Below, one piece after another: positions 38,480 through 47,292 of a stretch of DNA of 64,000 nucleotides. The DNA is taken from the NCBI RefSeq assembly GCF_002091675.1, contig NZ_BDAE01000003.1:62001-126000 (forward strand), given 5' to 3'. A program made the translations under genes and the position numbers. Source of the DNA: Pseudomonas luteola NBRC 103146 (GTDB lineage: Bacteria > Pseudomonadota > Gammaproteobacteria > Pseudomonadales > Pseudomonadaceae). Below the pieces are notes generated by a model, which was not told where the DNA came from, searched no databases, and saw only the letters and a program-made list of their open reading frames with translations. Position 1 is the stretch's first letter. Each line of letters begins with the position of its first letter.

Positions 38480-39817
38480 TCAATGAGCCTGTGAAGGTGC
38501 GCCCACGGTACGAACAGGGGCAGACAGTTTGAGCAGAAGCACCGTAGCCGCCGCCAATACAAACACCACGGCGTAGCCCTGATACAGCTGAGCCGGACCC
38601 CACTGCAGGTCAATCAGCCCACCGGCCACCAGTGGCGAGAGAATAGCCCCGAAGCGGCCAATGCCAATACCCCAGCCCATACCCGTTGCGCGTACCGAGG
38701 CGTCATATGCCATGGAGGCCAAGGCATACAACCCGGCAATGCAGCCGTTACTGAAGAGGCCAATGAGCAGACCCAGGGCAAAGGCCGTGGTCAGTGAGGA
38801 GGTGGAGGAAACGAACAGGCTGAGCAGCACGGCTGTGCAGGCCATGAAAACGGCCAGCAGGTGGCTGATCTTAAAGCGTGCAGCGAGCATACCGATCAAG
38901 GCTGCACCAAAGATGCCGCCAATGCTCAGCAATACTCCACCCGTCACGCCCTGCTGTGCGGAAAGACCGGCTGACACCAGCAGCTTGGGCGTCCAGCTCA
39001 TGATGAAGTAGAAACCGAACATTGTCAGGAAGAATGAGCCCCAGATCAGCAGGGTGGTGCGTAGCAGCGCGGGTGAAAATAGCTGCTTGAAGCTGCTGCC
39101 CTTGTGCGCTTCGCGCAGGGGCTGCGGAGGCAGCTCGGTAAGCGGTGCATAGCCCAGTTTTTGGGCCAGACGATTGACCCGCACCAGGGCATTGTCCGGG
39201 CGCTTGGCCAGCAGAAAATCCAACGATTCGGGCAGACGCCACAGTACGAAGGGAATGATAGCGAACGTCACCAGGCCACCAAAGACGAAGACCGAGCGCC
39301 AGCCCCAGGCAGACAGCAATGCCACGGCAATAAGCCCGCCAATGGTGGCCCCGAGGGCATAGCCGGTGGATTGCAGGGTCACTGCAAGCCCACGCCACCG
39401 CTTGGATGAGTACTCGCTGGCAATCACATTACTGCTGGCCAGGATGCCACCAATGCCAAGCCCAGTGATGGCCCGCAATACAGCCAGCTGAGTAGCTGAC
39501 TGACTGAATGCAGACAGCAACATACCAAGGCCTGCAACGGTTACGCACGCCAGAATGAGCGGGCGACGGCCAAAGCGATCCGCCCAGGGAGCAATAAATA
39601 GCGAGCCCGCAGCCATGCCAAACAGTCCCGCGCTGAGCAGTACGCCCAGCTGAGCGCCAGAGAGCTTCCATTCAGCGGAAACGGACGCGGCGGTAAAGGC
39701 CATGACCAGCACGTCGAAGCCGTCGATCATGTTTAACGCGATACAAATGATAATGGCGGTCCATTGAAAGCCGTTCATGCGGCCTTCATCGACAGCCCGG
39801 CGAAGGTCGTTATGCAT
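38480..39817 (-). CDS. Aromatic-acid:H+ symporter family MFS transporter (PcaK/VanK-like)
   Basis: 445-residue inner-membrane transporter with 12 predicted helices. The loop 2-3 signature reads APWADRFGRRP, and the first helix contains the acidic DGFDVLVMAFTA typical of AAHS transporters for benzoate-type acids. The ATG at 39817 follows GGGAGG; the frame opens at 39859. Position next to vanAB suggests uptake of vanillate or a related phenolic acid. Substrate is inferred from context. Confidence 0.85.
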   Translation of the reverse strand: MHNDLRRAVDEGRMNGFQWTAIIICIALNMIDGFDVLVMAFTAASVSAEWKLSGAQLGVLLSAGLFGMAAGSLFIAPWADRFGRRPLILACVTVAGLGMLLSAFSQSATQLAVLRAITGLGIGGILASSNVIASEYSSKRWRGLAVTLQSTGYALGATIGGLIAVALLSAWGWRSVFVFGGLVTFAIIPFVLWRLPESLDFLLAKRPDNALVRVNRLAQKLGYAPLTELPPQPLREAHKGSSFKQLFSPALLRTTLLIWGSFFLTMFGFYFIMSWTPKLLVSAGLSAQQGVTGGVLLSIGGIFGAALIGMLAARFKISHLLAVFMACTAVLLSLFVSSTSSLTTAFALGLLIGLFSNGCIAGLYALASMAYDASVRATGMGWGIGIGRFGAILSPLVAGGLIDLQWGPAQLYQGYAVVFVLAAATVLLLKLSAPVRTVGAPSQAH

Positions 39818-40079
39818 GGCCCGCCTCCCGAATAGTGGTGGCGCGCAAGTGACGTGCATAACAGAGCAGAGGTAGCGGTGTCATGAGCATGGGGGGCCTC
39901 TTGTTATTGTTGTAGTGCTGGAAGTCTGCTCGAAGCGTTCAAGCCTTGATCGCGATATTCGAGGCAGACCGGATGCAGTACTTATACGACACCGCGGCCC
40001 TCTCGACGTAGAAGAGTGGCCGCTTAACGAACAGCTTTTGATGGCGATCTGATGACCTGACGGGCTTCCATCAGGCCTA

Positions 40080-41030
40080 TCAGATATCCAGGATCAGCAC
40101 AGCGCTCTTGGCACGTGAGCAACAGGGCGTGAATTGATCGTTCGCAGCCTGTTCATCCTCTGTCATGAACATGTCCCGGTGTTCTGGCGTACCGTCCAGC
40201 ACGCGGGTCAGACAGGTGCCGCAGATACCTTGCTCACAGGACATCGGAATGTCGAACCCCGCCTCCAGCAGAACGTCGAGTGCGGTACGTTCAGCGGGAA
40301 CATGCAGGGTCTGTCCGGTGCTGGCAATCCTGAGGTCGAAGCTGCCATCGTTGGAGGTGTCGGTGGGTGCTGCCGCAAAATATTCACGATGCAGTTGCTC
40401 CTCCGGCCAACCGTTGGCTTTGGCTGTGCTGAGAACGTACTCCATGAAGCCTGTCGGGCCGCACACGTACACGTGTACATCCGGCTCCGGCTGGCCCAGC
40501 ACTTGAGTGGCGTCCAGCTTCTGCTGCGCGGGGCCATCGTCATGGTGAAAATGTACCTGACCGGCAAACGGTGAGGTGCTGATTCGCTCGACGAATGCCG
40601 TGCGATCGGCGGAGCGGGTGCAGTAATGCATCTCGAAGTCTGCGGCCATATTCGACAGACGCTCGGCCATGCACAGAATGGGCGTCACGCCGATACCGCC
40701 AGCAAACAGCAGGCTGCGTTTGGCGCCATGTGCCAGGGGAAACAGATTGCGCGGCTCGCTGATAGTGAGGTGTGTACCTTCCTTGAGCTGATGAACACCG
40801 AGCGAGCCGCCACGGGAGGCGGGGTCCTTGAGAACGGCAATCTGATAGCGATGGCGCTCGCTTGGCGGGTTGCAGAGCGAATATTGCCGAACGATGCCAT
40901 CCGGCAAGTGCACATCGATATGCGAGCCGGCACTGAATTCCGGCAAGGGTGAGCCATCGACACTGGCCAGCTCGAGGCTGCAGATGTCCGTGGCTTCGGT
41001 TTTCTTCGAAACGATCAGAACGTCGATCAC
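40080..41030 (-). CDS. vanB: Vanillate O-demethylase reductase VanB
   Basis: Electron-transfer subunit that passes electrons from NAD(P)H to VanA. A ferredoxin-reductase FMN-binding domain (about 1-100, RQYSLCNPP), an NAD domain (about 105-220, LLFAGGIGVTPI and CGPTGFME) and a C-terminal plant-type [2Fe-2S] ferredoxin (CEQGICGTC...PCCSRAKS) are visible. The GTG at 41030 (reading IDVLIVSKK next) with CGAGGA upstream matches the start of known VanB. 316 residues. It lies 81 bases after vanA. Confidence 0.93.
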   Translation of the reverse strand: MIDVLIVSKKTEATDICSLELASVDGSPLPEFSAGSHIDVHLPDGIVRQYSLCNPPSERHRYQIAVLKDPASRGGSLGVHQLKEGTHLTISEPRNLFPLAHGAKRSLLFAGGIGVTPILCMAERLSNMAADFEMHYCTRSADRTAFVERISTSPFAGQVHFHHDDGPAQQKLDATQVLGQPEPDVHVYVCGPTGFMEYVLSTAKANGWPEEQLHREYFAAAPTDTSNDGSFDLRIASTGQTLHVPAERTALDVLLEAGFDIPMSCEQGICGTCLTRVLDGTPEHRDMFMTEDEQAANDQFTPCCSRAKSAVLILDI

Positions 41031-41079
41031 GATAAAGTCCTCGGCTGAGTGGCCTGCCATGCAAGCCACCTCAATAGCA

Positions 41080-41104
41080 GGCGCCTCTGTACGAAGGAGG
41101 CGCC
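41080..41104. repeat. Intercistronic hairpin between vanA and vanB
   Basis: GGCGCCTC and GAGGCGCC form an 8-bp stem with a nine-base loop in the 81-base gap. No T-tract. It could stabilise the vanA mRNA 3' end relative to vanB. Confidence 0.45.
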
Positions 41105-41111
41105 AGGGGCA

Positions 41112-42173
41112 TCAGGCGGTAGCAATCATGCCCAGCGGGGCAGCTGCGCTACGCTCGCTTTCGATGAGGCGATCCAGAATCCGGCGCGACTGTACGCCGC
41201 CCGCGTCGATGTTCAGCTTCAGCAGTTGCCGTTCGGGATAGGCCAGCAGGTTCTGTTGCTGACGTTCCAGCATTTCCAGGTCTTCGGAGAAGATCTTGCC
41301 CTGGCCTTCACGGATGGTCGCCGTCAGCGCCTCGTCTTCAGGTCTGAAATTGCGCGCCATGCCCCAGAAGTACCAGATAGAGGTCTCGGTCTCCGGTGTA
41401 ATGAAATCGACCACAATGCTGGAGGCCTTGTATTTGGGATCGGCCTCGTAACCGCCATGCCCGGCATGGGCCACACCCACTTCAATCAGGACATGGCTTG
41501 GTGGCGTGAAGCGGCAGATCTGCCAGCGATCCACGGGGACGTCATCCGCCAGGTTGTTGCCACGCAAGGCCATGCGCCAGAAGGGCGGGGCCATGATGTT
41601 TTCCATATGGCGGCTGGTGATGACGGTATCGCCTTCCACTTTCGTGATGGGTGCGGCTTCGTCGATCTCCTTCTGCCCGATGCTGCTGGCATGGACATAG
41701 GTCTCATGGGTCAGGTCCATGAGGTTGTCGATCATCAGGCGATAGTCACAGTTGATGTGATACAGGCCGCCGCCATATGCCCACTCGGGGTTGTCGGCCC
41801 ATTCCAGATGATGAATCAGGGCAGGATCGGCTTTTCCGGCCTCGCCGGTCCAGACCCAGATGAAGCCGTAGCGCTCTTCGACCGGATACTGACGGATACA
41901 GGGGAAACCACGAACGCGCTGGCCCGGCATGGCAACGGTCTTGCCATCGCAGCCCATCTCCAGGCCGTGATAGCCGCATACAAGGACACCGTCACGTACA
42001 AAGCCCAGCGAGAGCGGGGCGCCACGGTGAGGGCAGAAATCCTCCAGGGCCGCGACCTTGCCTTCCGGACCACGGTAGAAAACGATCTTTTCACCACAAA
42101 TCTGACGACCGAGCGGTTTATCGGCGATCTCGTCAGGCGTACAGGCTACATACCACGTATTTTTCGGGAACAT
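41112..42173 (-). CDS. vanA: Vanillate O-demethylase oxygenase VanA
   Basis: Rieske non-haem iron oxygenase that converts vanillate to protocatechuate and formaldehyde. The Rieske ligands are C47/H49 (CPHRG) and C66/H69 (CGYHG). The mononuclear iron region includes DNLMDLTHETYVH. Start MFPKNTWYVACTPDE at 42173 with GAGGAG upstream; a longer frame is not supported. 353 residues. Transcribed divergently from vanR across VanR operators. Confidence 0.95.
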   Translation of the reverse strand: MFPKNTWYVACTPDEIADKPLGRQICGEKIVFYRGPEGKVAALEDFCPHRGAPLSLGFVRDGVLVCGYHGLEMGCDGKTVAMPGQRVRGFPCIRQYPVEERYGFIWVWTGEAGKADPALIHHLEWADNPEWAYGGGLYHINCDYRLMIDNLMDLTHETYVHASSIGQKEIDEAAPITKVEGDTVITSRHMENIMAPPFWRMALRGNNLADDVPVDRWQICRFTPPSHVLIEVGVAHAGHGGYEADPKYKASSIVVDFITPETETSIWYFWGMARNFRPEDEALTATIREGQGKIFSEDLEMLERQQQNLLAYPERQLLKLNIDAGGVQSRRILDRLIESERSAAAPLGMIATA

Positions 42174-42204
42174 GGTGGGCTCCTCGCAGGGCTGTTTTGT
42201 TTTT

Positions 42205-42216
42205 ATTGGATCCAAT
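42205..42216. promoter_or_regulatory. VanR operator, vanA-proximal
   Basis: ATTGGATCCAAT, a perfect 12-bp palindrome identical to the VanR operator I recall from the Caulobacter vanAB promoter. It is 32 bases from the vanA start and overlaps a weak - strand -10 (AAGTAT) paired with TTGACT at 18 bases. Confidence 0.8.
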
Positions 42217-42257
42217 ACTTCGCGCTATACAGATCCTGAGTCAATCTATAAGTCACT

Positions 42258-42269
42258 ATTGGATCCATT
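42258..42269. promoter_or_regulatory. VanR operator, vanR-proximal
   Basis: ATTGGATCCATT matches the operator at 11 of 12 positions. The two sites are 53 bp apart centre to centre, about five helical turns, on either side of the divergent promoter region. Confidence 0.7.
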
Positions 42270-42400
42270 TTTGGTGCGATTAACGGCCATTGGGTTCGAC
42301 GAACGCCGGGTTGCTCCCTGACGATAGCTGCCGCAGGTGTCGTGCCCAGCCGGAAGCTGCCTGCGCTAAGATGAATTGATTACAGCGCCGAGAGGACCTC

Positions 42401-43114
42401 ATGAGCAAGCCAGGACAACGGGTGTTGGTCACATTACGGAAAATGATCGTGTCCGGTGAATTACCGGCCGGTGAGCGGCTGGTGGAAATTCCTACCGCCG
42501 AGCGGCTGGGAGTTTCGCGCATGCCGGTGCGTATGGCCTTTCGGACGCTGGAGCAGGAAGGATTGCTGTCCAAGAACGAAGGCCGTGGTTATACCGTGCG
42601 GACGGTGACTGGCGAAGAGATTGCAGGTGCGGTGGAAGTCCGGGGTGTATTGGAGGGGCTGGCGGCGCGACAGGCGGCAGAACGCGGTTTGGATCCAACG
42701 ACTCAGGAAGCCTTGCAGCAGTGCCTTGCCACGGGAGATGTCCTATTTGCCAAAGGTTATGTCACCGAGGAAGACATGGAGGTTTACCATGATTTCAACC
42801 GGCGCTTTCATCAGGTCATCATTGAGGCCAGCGGTAATCCTGCGATCAGTCATGCCTTGGCGCGTAACGATCACTTGCCGTTTGCCTCGGTCAGCTCGCT
42901 GGCAGTGGATCGCAACGACATGGCCCGAGAATATCGGCGCTTCAACTTTGCGCACATGCAGCACCATGCCATCGTCGATGCCCTGGTAAACAGACAGGGC
43001 GCGCGTGCAGAAGCTCTGATGCGCGAACATGCTAATGCGACGATGCGCTATGCCGACCTGTTTGGCTCCCCGCACACCGATCACGAGGGGCTCAAGGTCA
43101 TTCGCGATATGTAA
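42401..43114 (+). CDS. vanR: GntR-family (FCD) regulator VanR
   Basis: Vanillate-responsive repressor of vanAB. The N-terminal winged helix (about 5-72, LVEIPTAERLGVSRMPVRMAFRTL in part) is followed by a C-terminal FCD ligand domain (about 80-225) with metal/ligand residues in YHDFNRRFHQVI and HAIVDAL. 237 residues. GAGAGGACCTC precedes the ATG. Divergent from vanA, and the flanking palindromes match its known site. An additional TTGGATCCAA lies inside the gene at 42689-42698. Confidence 0.93.
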   Translation: MSKPGQRVLVTLRKMIVSGELPAGERLVEIPTAERLGVSRMPVRMAFRTLEQEGLLSKNEGRGYTVRTVTGEEIAGAVEVRGVLEGLAARQAAERGLDPTTQEALQQCLATGDVLFAKGYVTEEDMEVYHDFNRRFHQVIIEASGNPAISHALARNDHLPFASVSSLAVDRNDMAREYRRFNFAHMQHHAIVDALVNRQGARAEALMREHANATMRYADLFGSPHTDHEGLKVIRDM

Positions 43115-43200
43115 CAGCACCTGTCCTATCCGCCTTGCCGCTCGCACCCTTATCAATTCCTGCCTAAGCTGAGCGGACTTTCCGAACAAGAGAGGCCTCC

Positions 43201-43947
43201 ATGAGCAAGATTATTCTGATTACCGGCGCCAGCCGGGGTATCGGTCGTGAAGCAGCGCGACTGGCCGGTGCACGCGGCTGGCGTGTGGGTGTGAACTACA
43301 CGGCTGACGAGACGGCGGCTAATGAATGTGTGGCGCTGGTAGAGCAGGCTGGTGGCGAGGCGATTGCCATTCGTGGCGATGTGTCCGTCGAGGCGGACGT
43401 TTTGGCCATGTTCGATACCATTCAGCACAAGTTCGGCGGGCTGGACGGGTTAGTCAACAACGCCGGTATTACGGGGCAGTCCCTGCAGCTCGCCGATATG
43501 CCCATCGACCGTATGCGGCGCATGTTCGAGGTGAACATCCTGGGCGCCTTCCTGTGCGCGCGTGAGGCTGCACGGCGCATGTCTACCGAGCGAGGCGGCC
43601 GGGGCGGGGTGATCGTAAATGTGTCTTCGGTTGCCTCGCGGCTGGGTTCGCCCAATGAATACATTGACTATGCCGCGTCCAAAGGTGCAATCGACACCAT
43701 GACGCTAGGGCTTTCCAAAGAGCTGGGACCGCAGGGCGTGCGCGTCAACGCGGTACGTCCTGGTCTGACCCTGACCGAGATTCATGCCAGTGGCGGCGAT
43801 CCTGACCGCGGTTTGCGGCTTGGTGTCACGACGCCCATGGGCCGGGCAGGTGAGCCGCAAGAGATTGCCGCCGGAATCATCTGGTTGCTGTCGGATGAGG
43901 CCTCTTATGCCAGCGGTGCGATACTCGACATTTCTGGAGGTCGCTGA
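43201..43947 (+). CDS. SDR-family oxidoreductase (YgfF-like)
   Basis: 248-residue NAD(P)-dependent dehydrogenase. TGASRGIGRE cofactor motif, NNAG, catalytic Ser in NVSSVAS and Tyr/Lys in YAASK, and a C-terminal DISGGR. It resembles E. coli YgfF. It lacks the N-terminal extension of the two other SDRs in this window. It follows vanR by 86 bases on the same strand, so a role in aromatic metabolism is possible but not shown. Confidence 0.88.
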   Translation: MSKIILITGASRGIGREAARLAGARGWRVGVNYTADETAANECVALVEQAGGEAIAIRGDVSVEADVLAMFDTIQHKFGGLDGLVNNAGITGQSLQLADMPIDRMRRMFEVNILGAFLCAREAARRMSTERGGRGGVIVNVSSVASRLGSPNEYIDYAASKGAIDTMTLGLSKELGPQGVRVNAVRPGLTLTEIHASGGDPDRGLRLGVTTPMGRAGEPQEIAAGIIWLLSDEASYASGAILDISGGR

Positions 43948-44041
43948 GCGAGCGGTTGAACCACTGCCGTTCGTCGTTGACGTAGTAGGTACATGGCATA
44001 ACGCCGTGACCTTCTGATGGCTGGCGAAACGGAGAAAAGGC

Positions 44042-46102
44042 GTGACACGGACCCGGAAAATCATCGTCTGGACGCTAGGCATCCTGGTGGCGTTAATCGT
44101 CGTAATGATCGTCTTCGTCTCGACGTTCGACTGGAACCGGCTCAAGCCTACCCTCAATGACAAGGCGTCAGCCGCGCTCAACCGTTCGTTCGCCATCAAC
44201 GGCAATCTGGGTGTGGACTGGCGCCGCGAAACGGATCAGGGCGGCTGGCGGGCCTGGGTCCCGTGGCCGCACATCTCGGCGGAAAACATCGAGATCGGCA
44301 ATCCTTCCTGGGCAAGCAACCCACGCTTCGTGCACCTGGACCGGGTACAGTTGCGGATCTCGCCTCTGGCGCTTTTGAGCAAGCAGGTCTATATCCCACG
44401 TATCGACGTGACCAAGCCGGAAGCCAACCTGCAACGCCTGGCGGATGGTCGTAATACCTGGACCTTCGACCAGGGCGACAAACAGGAAAAGGACCCAAAC
44501 GAAGCATCCTCAGCCTGGACCGTGGACATCGGCACCATTGGTTTTGATGCAGGCCAGGTCGCCTATGACGATGACATCGTACAGGCCCACGTCAAAACCA
44601 CGATCACCTCACTGGATGCTCCCATTGCCTATGCCGACATCGTTGGGCAGGCCGGGACTCAGCGGCAGCGGGCCAATGTCAAACAGACCCAGGCACTGCA
44701 ATTTGGCTGGACCGTGAAGGGCCGGTACAAGGAGCAAGCCGTGGAGGGCAGCGGCAAGATCGGTGGGCTACTGGCATTGCATGATCCGGACGCACCCTTT
44801 CCCATTCAGGCCGATGTCCGCGCGGGTGCCACGCACCTAAATGTCTTCGGAACGCTGACCGAACCGCTCAAGCTGGGGGCTCTGGATCTGCGGCTCAAGC
44901 TGTCCGGGCAGAGCCTGGGGCAGCTCTATCGCCTGACGGGCGTAACGCTCCCGGAAACGGCGCCGTACTCGACTGATGGACACCTTACCGTTGTCCTCAA
45001 CGACCCGGCCGGGCCACGTTTCCAATACGAGGACTTTTCTGGAAAGGTAGGGCAGAGCGATCTTCATGGAGATCTGCAATATACAGGGGGCAAGCCACGG
45101 CCAAAACTGACCGGCGAACTGACCTCAAATCAGCTGCTTTTTGCTGATCTGGCGCCTCTTATCGGCGCCGACTCTGCCGAGCAGAAGCAGGCCCGCGGTG
45201 AAGAGAACAAGCAGCCTGCGGAAAAGGCGCTACCTGTCTCCGAGTTTCGTACCGAACGGTGGCGCGCCATGGATGCCGACGTGAAGTTTACCGGCCAGCG
45301 CATCGTTCAGAATGCCTCATTGCCGCTGTCTGATCTGTATCTGCATCTGAAGCTGACCGATGGCGTCCTGCTCATCGATCCACTGCGCTTTGGCGCCGCA
45401 GGCGGTGCGCTGAATAGCACGGTTCGCCTGGAAGGAGACAAGAGCCCCATGCCCGCCCGGATGGATCTGCACATACGGGGCGTCAAACTCAAGCAGCTGT
45501 TCCCTACGGTTGAAGCCATGCGTGACAGCTTTGGCGAACTCAACGGTGATGCCACCCTGACGGGAACGGGTAACTCGGTCGCAGCACTGCTGGGCAGCAG
45601 CAATGGTGAACTCAAGGTGCTGATGAATGATGGCTCCATCAGTCGTAGTCTGATGGAAATCGCTGGCCTCAATGTGGGCAACTATCTGGTCAGCCGCCTG
45701 TTTGGTGACGATGAGGTGGCGATCAATTGCGCTGCGTCGGATCTGCAGGTCACGAATGGACTGATGAAGACGCGTGTCTTCGTATTCGATACGGAAAACG
45801 CTTTGATCAACATCGACGGCACCGTCAACTTTGCTAATGAGCAGATTGACCTGTCCATTGAGCCGCACAGCAAGGGCTATCGCATCTTCTCGCTCCGCTC
45901 GCCTTTGTATGTGCGGGGAACATTGAAGAATCCTTCGCCAGGCGTCAAACCCTTGCCCTTGGCTGCACGGGGCGCCGCTGCCGCACTGCTTGCCACATTT
46001 GCCGCCCCGGCTGCGGGCCTGCTGGCACTTGTGGCCCCGAGCAATAACAGTCAGGACAACCAGTGCAAGGCCCTGCTTCAACAGATGAAAAGAGGGAACT
46101 AA
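44042..46102 (+). CDS. AsmA-family protein
   Basis: 686-residue envelope protein with an N-terminal signal anchor (about residues 5-27) and the AsmA N-domain opening FDWNRLKPTLNDKASAALNR. The C-terminal AsmA_2-type segment shows GELKVLMNDGSISRSLMEIAGLNVGNYL and a final Ala-rich hydrophobic stretch. Members belong to the bridge-like lipid-transport group proposed to move phospholipid between membranes. The start is GTG at 44042 with GAGAAAAGG upstream. Confidence 0.9.
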   Translation: MTRTRKIIVWTLGILVALIVVMIVFVSTFDWNRLKPTLNDKASAALNRSFAINGNLGVDWRRETDQGGWRAWVPWPHISAENIEIGNPSWASNPRFVHLDRVQLRISPLALLSKQVYIPRIDVTKPEANLQRLADGRNTWTFDQGDKQEKDPNEASSAWTVDIGTIGFDAGQVAYDDDIVQAHVKTTITSLDAPIAYADIVGQAGTQRQRANVKQTQALQFGWTVKGRYKEQAVEGSGKIGGLLALHDPDAPFPIQADVRAGATHLNVFGTLTEPLKLGALDLRLKLSGQSLGQLYRLTGVTLPETAPYSTDGHLTVVLNDPAGPRFQYEDFSGKVGQSDLHGDLQYTGGKPRPKLTGELTSNQLLFADLAPLIGADSAEQKQARGEENKQPAEKALPVSEFRTERWRAMDADVKFTGQRIVQNASLPLSDLYLHLKLTDGVLLIDPLRFGAAGGALNSTVRLEGDKSPMPARMDLHIRGVKLKQLFPTVEAMRDSFGELNGDATLTGTGNSVAALLGSSNGELKVLMNDGSISRSLMEIAGLNVGNYLVSRLFGDDEVAINCAASDLQVTNGLMKTRVFVFDTENALINIDGTVNFANEQIDLSIEPHSKGYRIFSLRSPLYVRGTLKNPSPGVKPLPLAARGAAAALLATFAAPAAGLLALVAPSNNSQDNQCKALLQQMKRGN

Positions 46103-46221
46103 TCAGGCTTTACCGTTTATCTGTCAGGCCGCAACGAAGCGACCGTTCAGCGGGCGTGACAGAACAAGTGAAGGGTTATACCTCTCAAAACAGGTGTATC
46201 TCACTCAGGGAGACCCAAGCC

Positions 46222-46458
46222 ATGAGCGATATGGGCCAGGAGTATGAAATTCACTACAAATTGCTGGGCGAGCCCCACACCGACCGCATTGCCGACCTGA
46301 ACGTACCGGTCACCGATGTGGTTCGTGAGCTGGCCGTCAAGCATCTGATTGCCGTCAACGATGCACAGTACCTGCTGTTCGATCTCGAACCGGGCTTGCC
46401 TATCGTGGGCATCAGTGATGTTTCGATCCACCGACTGGATGATGGAGTAGCGCAATGA
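46222..46458 (+). CDS. Hypothetical 78-residue protein upstream of a YgdI-type lipoprotein
   Basis: Starts MSDMGQEYEIHYKLLGEPHTDRI and has no signal peptide or membrane segment; acidic and mostly beta/alpha in character. GGGAG lies 9 bases before the ATG at 46222; the frame opens earlier at 46063 inside asmA, without a supporting site. It overlaps the next gene by four bases (ATGA), so it is coupled to the lipoprotein. I do not recognise a family. Confidence 0.7.
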   Translation: MSDMGQEYEIHYKLLGEPHTDRIADLNVPVTDVVRELAVKHLIAVNDAQYLLFDLEPGLPIVGISDVSIHRLDDGVAQ

Positions 46459-46700
46459 TTCGCGCATTCAGGGAAAACCTGACACAGGGTTTTGCGGGTG
46501 TATTACTGCTGCTGAGCGCTGTTGTTTTGGGCGGTTGTTCCACCGCCACGGTTGTGACCCTGCAGGATGGTACCGAGTACATCACCCAGGACAAACCCAA
46601 CACTAAAACTGCCGATGGTTTCTATGAATTCAAAGACGTTTCCGGCCGCCAGATTCGCGTCCGGGCTGATGACGTAGCAACGATCAAAGCCGAAGACTGA
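46455..46700 (+). CDS. YgdI/YgdR-family lipoprotein
   Basis: 81 residues with a lipobox (VVLGGC, Cys at about 28) followed by a small SH3-like DUF903 domain: VVTLQDGTEYITQDKPNTK and the closing VRADDVATIKAED. Members are small envelope lipoproteins of unknown role. Translation is coupled to the preceding 78-residue gene. Confidence 0.88.
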   Translation: MIRAFRENLTQGFAGVLLLLSAVVLGGCSTATVVTLQDGTEYITQDKPNTKTADGFYEFKDVSGRQIRVRADDVATIKAED

Positions 46701-46722
46701 TCCGTCTGAACAGGAGGCACCT

Positions 46723-47136
46723 ATGCCACGCGGCGACAAGTCAACCTACAGCGATAAACAAAAGCGCAAGGCCGAGCACATCGAGGAAAGCTACGAAGCC
46801 AAGGGCATGTCGGAAGACCAGGCGGAGGCGCGTGCCTGGGCTACCGTCAACAAACAGTCTGGTGGCGGCAACAAGAGTGGCTCCGGCAAACAGAAAAGCG
46901 AGACGGCCAAGCGCGCCGATCGTAAGGACTCTGCTCGCCGTGCGGTCGCAACCAAGCATGGGCATTCGCCGAATTCAGGACGCTCACCCAGTCGTAGCGC
47001 GTCGACGCGCGGACGTCGCGGCAGTACATCGCTGAGTGACATGACACGTGATGAACTAATGAAGAAAGCCGCAGAGCAAGGCGTTACCGGTCGCTCGCGC
47101 ATGAAGAAAGACGAGTTGATCAAGGCCCTGAGCTGA
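46723..47136 (+). CDS. Small basic protein with a C-terminal Rho-N/HeH-like motif
   Basis: 137 residues, very rich in Lys, Arg, Ser and Gly. The N-terminus (about 1-45, SDKQKRKAEHIEESYEAKGM) is a helical module seen in Pseudomonas proteins labelled plasmid stabilisation protein. A disordered basic centre follows (about 46-105). The C-terminus (MTRDELMKKAAEQGVTGRSR, then KKDELIKAL) is a Rho N-terminal or helix-extended-loop-helix motif that often binds nucleic acid. AGGAGG precedes the ATG. Function unknown; the plasmid label should not be taken literally. Confidence 0.75.
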   Translation: MPRGDKSTYSDKQKRKAEHIEESYEAKGMSEDQAEARAWATVNKQSGGGNKSGSGKQKSETAKRADRKDSARRAVATKHGHSPNSGRSPSRSASTRGRRGSTSLSDMTRDELMKKAAEQGVTGRSRMKKDELIKALS

Positions 47137-47241
47137 CCAACCCGATTTCGAGTTACACAGACCTCTTCTGCATACCGTGGGTATGTGGTCTGTGCGGGCG
47201 CAGCTGGCGCATTAGGTGACCCTGCCCCACCTTGAGCGTAT

Positions 47242-47279
47242 AAAAAAGCCCCAGCGCCTAATAGACGCTGGGGCTTTTT
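47242..47279. terminator. Bidirectional terminator
   Basis: AAAAAAGCCCCAGCG and CGCTGGGGCTTTTT form a near-perfect stem between the convergent gene ends at 47136 (+) and 47293 (-). Confidence 0.92.
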
Positions 47280-47292
47280 CGTCAGGGCAGAA

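Noticed and set aside
40047-40077. Hairpin after vanB as a terminator
   Set aside because: CCTGATGG/CCCGTCAGG can pair, but no T-tract follows on the - strand, so I did not list it as a terminator.
41049-42239. 396-codon + strand open frame opposite vanA
   Set aside because: It lies entirely antisense to the vanA coding region and its extension, has no ribosome-binding site, and its product shows no recognisable motifs.
46723-47136. Evidence for plasmid origin from the plasmid-stabilisation-like protein
   Set aside because: Such proteins are common on Pseudomonas chromosomes, and no replication, transfer or partition genes are nearby.
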